From Terriglobia bacterium (GTDB lineage Bacteria; Acidobacteriota; Terriglobia; Bryobacterales; Bryobacteraceae): a DNA stretch of 64,000 nt. Of the stretch, positions 58,968-64,000 are shown in pieces (the stretch's first letter is position 1; the number at the start of each line of letters is the position of its first letter). Position numbers and translations under genes: made by a program. The notes under the pieces are model-generated. The model searched no databases. It was given only the letters and a program-made list of their open reading frames with translations, and had not been told where the DNA came from. The DNA lies in NCBI GenBank assembly GCA_020073305.1, contig JAIQFK010000020.1:62001-126000 (forward strand), in the 5' to 3' direction.

Positions 58968-59365
58968 AGGGCCTCCGATTGCGCCCAGGCCTGGTCAGCC
59001 GCCGGTCCAATGGGCTCGCCTCGTGGGTGCAGATCCGTAATCAGGTTCGGGTAAAGAGTTATGGATGCGTCCATCAAGGCGCCAAAGGCGATTAGTAATG
59101 GCCAGAGGCACACCAGAAAGAGCAGCAGCATCAGATTGCCAGCGGCCGGCAACGCCGGCACGACCGGATTGAGAAGCAGGGCCATCCCAGTAAACCCGAA
59201 AGCCCAAATGTTTTTGTGTGCCCGCACCGCCTGCTTGATAACGGCGATGGCGCCCACACAAAAAACCAGATCCAGCAGGAGCGCATAACTCCCGTTCGAA
59301 TGCCAGGACATTGCCGCCAGGAGCAAACTCACAACAGAGCCCCACGTCGTGATTTTCATGAGCAT
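58964..59365 (-). CDS. Small integral membrane protein
   Basis: 133 residues with four helices: 'WGSVVSLLLAAMSW', 'YALLLDLVFCVGAIAVIKQA', 'IWAFGFTGMALLLNPVVPAL' and 'GNLMLLLFLVCLWPLLIAFG'. ATG 59359 is an alternative start. It resembles small DUF-type membrane proteins (DUF6804-like). Function unknown. Sits 12 bp after the ABM gene and overlaps the next by 4 bp. Confidence 0.75.
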   Translation of the reverse strand: MLMKITTWGSVVSLLLAAMSWHSNGSYALLLDLVFCVGAIAVIKQAVRAHKNIWAFGFTGMALLLNPVVPALPAAGNLMLLLFLVCLWPLLIAFGALMDASITLYPNLITDLHPRGEPIGPAADQAWAQSEAL

Positions 59366-59377
59366 ATGGGTGCAGCC

Positions 59378-59698
59378 TCAGACCCCGGCCGGAACCGCGA
59401 TCTTGTGGAACGTCGAGTTGCAGACCTCAAAAGTTCGAACTTGAGGTGTGCCCTCAACCACCCCGCCCAGAGCTTTCAGTACTTCTGGGTAGGCGCTACG
59501 GCCATAACTGTCCGCATTATGTTTCTCATCCCACAGACTGATGGCGACCGCTTCTCCACCGCCGGGCACGACAAATGTGAGTTCGTCCTGGAAGCCTTTT
59601 TGCTTTCTTAGCACGGGAAGAGCTTCTTTATCGATGAGGCGCGTAAACTCCGCAACAGCGTTGGCTTTGAGGCGGATGGAGACACTGCGAGCATACAT
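59378..59698 (-). CDS. ABM-domain (antibiotic biosynthesis monooxygenase fold) protein
   Basis: 106 residues from ATG 59698 with GAGGAGG upstream. Dimeric ferredoxin-like fold: 'MYARSVSIRLKANAVAEFTR', 'VLRKQKGFQDELTFVVPGGG' and 'AVAISLWDEKHNADSYGRSA'. Family members degrade haem or act on quinones, but many are uncharacterised; there is no clear haem ligand. First gene of the minus-strand row, directly behind the shared promoter region. Confidence 0.85.
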   Translation of the reverse strand: MYARSVSIRLKANAVAEFTRLIDKEALPVLRKQKGFQDELTFVVPGGGEAVAISLWDEKHNADSYGRSAYPEVLKALGGVVEGTPQVRTFEVCNSTFHKIAVPAGV

Positions 59699-59800
59699 GT
59701 CAACCTCCTCGGTTGTGGTGGGCTAAGAGACGGAAATCTCAGATCATCAGACTTAGTTCAGATGATCCGCAGATTGGGCGGAAGTGCTCAGTCGTTAACT

Positions 59801-59829
59801 AATATAGGTTAAGCATGTTTACTTGTCAA
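59801..59829 (-). promoter_or_regulatory. Promoter of the stress row
   Basis: On the minus strand: TTGACA (59829-59824), 17-nt spacer, TATATT (59806-59801). This is close to sigma70 consensus and about 100 nt before the ABM start. No CIRCE or sigma32-like box was found. Confidence 0.7.
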
Positions 59830-59851
59830 GCACAATATGCCATCTTATGAC
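59823..59851 (+). promoter_or_regulatory. Divergent promoter of the XRE regulator
   Basis: TTGTCA (59823-59828), 17-nt spacer, TATGAC (59846-59851), 47 nt before the regulator start. Its -35 overlaps the opposing -35 within the near-palindrome CTTGTCAAG, a natural place for shared control. Confidence 0.6.
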
Positions 59852-59898
59852 CAGCTTCTTAATCGCTCGCAGTTAATTGAAAGGCCAAAGGTGACGAA

Positions 59899-60768
59899 GT
59901 GGACGTTCCCCTGGTAATCAGGCGGCGCTTGAGGGAGTTGGGATTAGAACAAAAGGACTTGGCTGCTGCCGCGCAAGTCACCGAGTCCTACATTTCACAG
60001 TTGCTCGCCAGAAAAAAGGCGCCTCCCGCCCCAGAGCGAACCGATATCTACGACAAGATCGGAAAATTTCTAAAACTGCGCAGTGGGGAACTTTCCAAGC
60101 TGGCGGAGGTTCAGCGCCAGGAAGCCTTGAGGAAAAAAGTCGCCGATCCGCCAAGGCCCTTGTTTCAGGAATTTCGCGAGTTGATTCTCCTGAAGTGCCA
60201 GCCCCGCAAACGCAACCAAATACGTGCGATTTTCGAAAAAGAACCCTTCGGTGAAATCGAACGGCTCATTACGCAGAAGCTCTTGGATGTGGCCAAGCGA
60301 ATTGCCAAAGAAGAATTGGAAAGTGAAAACTGGCTCCGCCTGGTGGCGCGACTTAGCAAACGAAGCTATGAACAGATGCGGGTCATGATTCTCGAGTTTC
60401 TGGATACCGATGTCTTCCACGTGTCTGTCGAAAACTGCGTCTCGTTCCTCGATCCGCTGATCGAGTCGTGGGATATCGACCTCGAAACCTTTGGCGTGGA
60501 GGTCGTATTGAACCGCAGGCTGGCCCTGGAGCGCGTTAGGAGATTTGAGTTCATAGAAACGAAACCAGAGCCTGTTTTTGAGCCGGAGCCGGGTCTGGAA
60601 GAGTTCCTCAAAGACGCCTCCCTAAGCGGTGATGCCACCAAGGAGGAAATCGAGTTTCTGAAGGGGCTGAGGTTCAACGGACGGCGGCCTGCACCGCTTT
60701 ATTATTACCGCGAGCTGCAAAACCTCAGAGACCCGCTACATTTCCGGCACTCTGCGGGCGGAAAATGA
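59899..60768 (+). CDS. XRE-family regulator with a long helical C-terminal domain
   Basis: 289 residues from GTG 59899 with AAAGG upstream. The N-terminal HTH (residues 5-62) has the Cro/CI pattern: 'LRELGLEQKDLAAAAQVTES' and the recognition helix 'TESYISQLLARKKAPPAPER'. The remaining 225 residues are helical and charged ('AKRIAKEELESENWLRLVAR', 'SFLDPLIESWDIDLETFGVE') and match no sensor domain I know. It is divergent from the stress row and shares its promoter region, so it is the likely local regulator. A HipB-like or phage-repressor origin is possible. Confidence 0.8.
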   Translation: MDVPLVIRRRLRELGLEQKDLAAAAQVTESYISQLLARKKAPPAPERTDIYDKIGKFLKLRSGELSKLAEVQRQEALRKKVADPPRPLFQEFRELILLKCQPRKRNQIRAIFEKEPFGEIERLITQKLLDVAKRIAKEELESENWLRLVARLSKRSYEQMRVMILEFLDTDVFHVSVENCVSFLDPLIESWDIDLETFGVEVVLNRRLALERVRRFEFIETKPEPVFEPEPGLEEFLKDASLSGDATKEEIEFLKGLRFNGRRPAPLYYYRELQNLRDPLHFRHSAGGK

Positions 60769-61144
60769 GTGTTCCCCGCTGGGCGAGCCGTCGGCGCGGA
60801 GCGTTACCCATTTCCAAGACGGCTTGGCTGGAAATCCGTGCTTCGCCATCGAACACGCGTTCAATCACTCACGGAAGGCTGGCCCGAAATTGTTTATGAG
60901 ATGAGTTCTAGCCAGGATCGCCGTCGCGCGTTGCCCACCATTGCCCACGGCTGAACTTGATAACCGCATGCTTTTCTGATACTTAATTTTTATCGTGCCT
61001 ATATGACCTCTAATATATAGGCCGTTCACAACAGCTTATGATGCTATCGGGCGTTTCCATTAACGATTAAAAGTTCTCATTATATGTATACTGTTTTTTG
61101 CACGAATGCATACCTAACGCGTACGGGTGTCAACGGCCGGATCG
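60769..61144. other. AT-rich spacer
   Basis: No convincing gene. The interval becomes distinctly AT-rich from about 60960 to 61110 and includes an inverted repeat. A 44-codon frame overlapping the regulator stop (60764-60898) is probably spurious. Confidence 0.4.
60997..61022. repeat. 8-bp inverted repeat in AT-rich island
   Basis: GCCTATAT (60997-61004) and ATATAGGC (61015-61022) around a 10-nt loop. It could be a protein-binding site or a scar of integration; it has no T-run. Confidence 0.4.
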
Positions 61145-61300
61145 CTAGGTGAAACAACCCTCGACCATTTCGATGTTGTAGGACTGGAACCGCTCATCGA
61201 CTGTGCCGATGCGCCGCATGCTTGCACCATCGATACGTCCCGGAGAACCGGGTTCGCGAGCTTTCGAGCATGCTGTAATTCCGAGCGCGATGAAGGCCAC
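61145..61300 (-). pseudogene. N-terminal remnant of a GH79-like lipoprotein
   Basis: From GTG 61300 the frame reads 'AFIALGITACSKAREP' with an ITAC lipobox, then 'MRRIGTVDERFQSYNIEMVE' before diverging into a stop. 'VDERFQSYNxEM' is a motif I know from acidobacterial GH79 (beta-glucuronidase-like) proteins, which have about 450-500 residues; only about 50 remain. Confidence 0.55.
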
Positions 61301-61372
61301 GCTCTCATAACGGTTCTGGTGCAAACGCCTCGGCGCCTGGCGACGATGAAGAGATGCAACCATTGGTACGCC

Positions 61373-61785
61373 ATGGCGAAAGGTGAATGCGGAACTGCAA
61401 AGCCGTATCTGCGCGGCAAGATTTGGTGGATCAAGGACTACATACCGGGAGAGTCGCAGCCCAGGTACGAATCTTCGAAATCCACGAGCAAGAACGAGGC
61501 GAATCGACTGTTGAACCAGCGCCGTTCGGAGATCGACAATCGTCAAGTATCTTCTGCAAACACGACGGTAGGCGACCTCCTTAAGCTGTACCTGGCCGAT
61601 CAGCGGAAGCAAGGACGACACAGCCATAAGCAGGCTGAAGGATAGGTTCGTTTGCACCTCGATCCGGCGTTCGGCAAAACCAAAGCATGTTGATAACAAG
61701 CCAAATGATTGATCGTTTCATCGAGCAGAAGCAGATCTCAGATTACGCCAACGCGACGATCAATCGCTGGCTCGAAGCAAGCACC
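61373..61785 (+). pseudogene. Tyrosine recombinase (integrase) N-terminal remnant
   Basis: The plus strand reads 'YLRGKIWWIKDYIPGESQPR' and 'TVGDLLKLYLADQRKQGRHS', then a TAG, a second stop, and after a frame change 'SQMIDRFIEQKQISDYANAT' with 'INRWLEA'. These are the arm-binding and SAM-like core-binding N-domains of a phage-type integrase. The catalytic domain (R-H-R-Y) is missing because the match ends at about 61785, where serine-recombinase sequence begins. Confidence 0.75.
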
Positions 61786-62480
61786 ATGCGTCCTGCCGAA
61801 CAATCCTGGTGGAAAAGACCGACCGCCTCTACCGAAACGTCAAGGACTACGCGACCCTAGACGAGCTGGACGTTGAGATCCACTTGGTCAAAGAGAATGA
61901 GGTGATCAGCCGTCAATCCCGGTCATCCCAGCAGTTCGTACACGGCATTAAGGTCCTAGTGGCGCGCAACTATAGCCTCAACGTGGCCGAGGAGACCGTC
62001 AAGGGACTGACGGAGAAGGCACGCGCCGGTATCTATCCGAGTTACGCCCCAGCGGGGTACCGCAATGTTGACGGCCCCAATGGCAAGCGAATCATCGTGC
62101 CTGATCCAGACGCAGCCTCGGTGGTAACGGAGTTGTTCGGACGATTCGGTGCGGGCCGGCACTCAGTAAGGGCGTTGGTGAAGGAACTCAATGCTGAGGG
62201 CTTCAGTCTGCGCGGCCGCAAGCTCAATAGCAGCGTCGTTCATCAGATTCTTAGAAAGCGCATCTACACGGGCGATTTCGATTGGAACGGCACCACGTAC
62301 GCCGGCACTCATCAACCGTTGGTGACCCGCGAATGTTGGCAGCGCGTCCAGGAGCTGCTGGATGCTCGCGCCGAGAACAAAACCCGGAAGGTAAAGCACG
62401 AGTTTGCATACAAGGGGACCGTGCGCTGCGGCCACTGCGGCTGTATTTTGGTCGGTGAGATTAAAAAGGGTCGGTTGAGG
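61786..62480 (+). pseudogene. Large serine recombinase fragment
   Basis: Starts abruptly in the resolvase domain ('CRTILVEKTDRLYRNVKDYA') and continues into the recombinase domain ('ARAGIYPSYAPAGYRNVDGP', 'VVHQILRKRIYTGDFDWNGT') and zinc-ribbon start ('GTVRCGHCGCILVGEIKKGR'). The N-terminal catalytic-serine part is gone and an IS3-family element cuts the C-terminus at 62481. About 230 of roughly 550 residues remain. Confidence 0.8.
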
Positions 62481-62728
62481 TGGACCCCAAAGGTTGGACA
62501 AAATTTGGCCGTCTTTTAGATGGTGCGGCGGGGTGACCAGAAGGCGGCCCGAAGGCCGCCATCCATTCCGGGCTTGAATCGGCGCTCGGGTCGCATCCCT
62601 GCGGTGCCCTGTCTTCCTATCAAGCCTCTCCAGTGTACGGCAGCTTCTCAAACCAGAAAAACAAAAACCATCCATTCTGGAAAAAAACAGCTCTAAATCC
62701 CGGGGAGTTTGGGGGGCAGAGCCCCCCA

Positions 62729-63590
62729 TCATGGCGATGATCTTTTCCTTATTGACCGGTGCGGGAACAGATCTGCCGGCGTGCGGTAGCCGAGCGCCTG
62801 GTGGGGGCGCCGGTGATTGTAGAAGCGGAAGTAGCGGTCCAGCGCTTGAAACAGATCGGCCCCGCTGGCGAAATCGCCGGGGTAGATGAGTTCGTACTTC
62901 AGGCTGCGCCACAGGCGTTCGATGAAAACGTTGTCCAGGGCCCGGCCCCGTCCATCCATGCTGATGGAGATGTCGCGTTTCTTCAGCGGCGCCAGAAAGT
63001 CGGGCGAGGTGAACTGGGATCCCTGATCGGAGTTCCAGATTTCGGGTTGGCCGAAACGGAATGCCGCCTCCAGCGCGGCCAGACAGAAGCCGGTCTCCAT
63101 CGTATTGGAAAGTTCCCAACTGAGCACGAAGCGGCTGAACCCCCGCTTGCGGGTCCGTTCCGGAAATCCATCACGGCAACCAGGTAGAGGAAGCCGCCAT
63201 GCATCGGAATGTAGGTAATATCGGTGCTCCAGACTTGGTTGGGCCGTTCGATGGAGATGCCGCGCAGCAGGTACGGATAGATCTCGTGACCTGGAGTTGG
63301 GCGGCTCAAGTTCGGTTTCGGATAGAGGGCTTCGATGCCCAGAATGCGCATCAGCCGCTGAATGCGTTTGCGGTTGACCTCCAGCCTGACGGCCATGCGA
63401 CGGCTGCCGAAAAACGGGCAATCCAAGTACAGCTCGTCGAGCCGCCGGAGCAGACGCAGATTCTCCGCGCTTTCCGGCCGCGGCCGGTGATAGTAGGTCG
63501 AGCGAGGCACGCCGAGCAGTGCGCACTGCTGCTGAACACTCAGGTGCGGATGTTGTGGATCGATCCATCGTCGGCGGTCTTCAATCGATG
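62729..63590 (-). pseudogene. IS3-family orfB transposase, frameshifted
   Basis: The first half reads, in one frame, 'RRRWIDPQHPHLSVQQQCAL' to 'STDITYIPMHGGFLYLVAVM' with the first catalytic Asp (STDITY). The second half, in another, reads 'FSRFVLSWELSNTMETGFCL' through 'NSDQGSQFTSPDF' and 'DNVFIERLWRSLKYELIY' with the second Asp and Glu. Between them, about 23 extra bases near 63142-63164 shift the frame. The DDE triad is present in pieces, so the protein is inactive unless a frameshift restores it. Confidence 0.8.
63142..63153. repeat. Perfect palindrome inside orfB insertion
   Basis: CCCGCTTGCGGG, 5-bp arms, at the point where orfB changes frame. It is part of about 23 bases absent from the expected transposase sequence. 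Confidence 0.5.
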
Positions 63591-63871
63591 AGGCCAGCTC
63601 TTTTTTTGAGAAAGTCCAACTCCACTTTCAGTTGGCCGATCTGCTTGTAGAGTTCGTCCTTCTCGGCGTCGGCCTGCTGGCGCATCTGCTCGCGGCCGTT
63701 GCCGAAGATGTCCGGCAAGCCGGCCAGCGCCTGTTTCTTCCAGCCGCCGACTTGGGTCGGGTGGATGCCGAACATCTGGGCAATCTGGGCCGTCGTTTTG
63801 TGGGCCTTGATGGCCTCGACGGCGACCTTCGCCTTCAGGCTGGGCGGGTGACTCTTACGCGTTCGGGGCAT
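63581..63871 (-). CDS. IS3-family orfA (HTH transposase subunit)
   Basis: 96 residues from ATG 63871. HTH_Tnp_1 fold ('KAKVAVEAIKAHKTTAQIAQ', 'MFGIHPTQVGGWKKQALAGL') followed by a leucine-zipper-like helix ('KDELYKQIGQLKVELDFLKK'). It binds the IS ends and joins orfB by ribosomal frameshift in active elements. A run of seven A's (63607-63601 on the minus strand) near its end is the expected slip site, but orfB is in the +1 rather than the -1 frame, so a base may have been lost. Confidence 0.88.
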   Translation of the reverse strand: MPRTRKSHPPSLKAKVAVEAIKAHKTTAQIAQMFGIHPTQVGGWKKQALAGLPDIFGNGREQMRQQADAEKDELYKQIGQLKVELDFLKKRAGLID

Positions 63872-64000
63872 TGACACTCCTTCATTTTCAATGCCGCCCA
63901 CCATCTAAGAAAAGGCCATTTTTGTGTCCAACTTTTGGGGTCCATTACAAAGATACCGAAAGCAAATGGTGGGGAAAGGAAACTGGGCATACCGACCGTG

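Larger units (their letters stand above)
62481..63944 (-). mobile_element. IS3-family insertion sequence, 1464 bp
   Basis: Ends are imperfect inverted repeats of about 44 bp, beginning TGGACCCCAAAGGTTGGACA at the left and TGGACCCCAAAAGTTGGACA at the right (read inward). It carries orfA and a broken orfB on the minus strand. The flanks show no matching 3-4-bp duplication (GAGG left, TTAC right), so a deletion or rearrangement followed insertion. A hairpin lies at about 62710-62728 past orfB. Confidence 0.88.

Noticed and set aside
60764-60898. 44-codon frame overlapping the XRE stop (ATGA)
   Set aside because: The overlap is tempting for a coupled antitoxin or partner, but the sequence is Arg/Ser-rich and low quality, and other frames are equally open.
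60997-61022. AT-rich inverted repeat as a replication origin or CRISPR-type repeat
   Set aside because: Only a single 8-bp dyad; no iterons, DnaA boxes or repeated units were found.

Overview
The window looks like a chromosomal segment of a GC-rich acidobacterium, probably of the Solibacter/Bryobacter type. This is inferred from gene content: two Oar-like TonB-dependent receptors with carboxypeptidase-like N-termini, a Ser/Thr kinase fused to a PD40 propeller, many Tat- or Sec-exported sugar enzymes, a BACON-repeat exoprotein, an ECF42 sigma factor with a YCII/DGPF partner, and 'TDPGSG' polysaccharide-locus genes. No rRNA or taxonomic marker is present, so the assignment rests on family knowledge.

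Layout. 1-13.9 kb is housekeeping and scattered metabolism: a truncated molybdopterin-binding protein, an exported TIM-barrel isomerase, secG followed by tRNA-Leu(GAG), an exported AGE-type epimerase, the kinase-propeller, an ABC-F ATPase, two single-RRM proteins with a tiny zinc-ribbon gene, and a stand-alone 5'-3' exonuclease. A dienelactone hydrolase gene with an internal deletion lies at 13.9-14.1 kb. 14-24.3 kb holds a PhoU-like protein and two large TonB receptors flanking a glycerophosphodiesterase and a beta-lactamase-fold hydrolase.

24.3-35.4 kb is an exopolysaccharide locus. A minus-strand series (NusG-like antiterminator, Wza-like exporter, two secreted Ig-like proteins, PilZ protein, UDP-glucose dehydrogenase) faces a plus-strand series (polysaccharide deacetylase, NoeA-like methyltransferase, membrane sulfatase-like enzyme, TDPGSG microprotein). 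Together they suggest a modified, uronate-containing surface polymer. 35.5-43.7 kb holds a giant BACON-repeat protein, the ECF42/YCII pair and a discoidin-glycosidase-like exoprotein.

43.8-64 kb is accessory DNA. It begins with a tRNA-Pro gene cut off in its anticodon arm, continues through IS remnants, and ends in a pile-up of tyrosine-integrase, serine-recombinase and IS3-family sequences. Between them is a long co-directional minus-strand gene row, possibly one operon of about 13.5 kb: ABM-domain protein, membrane protein, hypothetical, SYLF lipid-binding protein, GlsB/YeaQ protein, groES (with an upstream domain in the same reading frame), groEL without a GGM tail, a small ORF, and a 2872-residue cyclic beta-1,2-glucan synthase. 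A near-consensus promoter in front of this row shares its -35 region with the promoter of a divergent XRE-type regulator. The parts suggest an envelope and protein-folding stress island under dedicated control; this is the most interesting system in the window.
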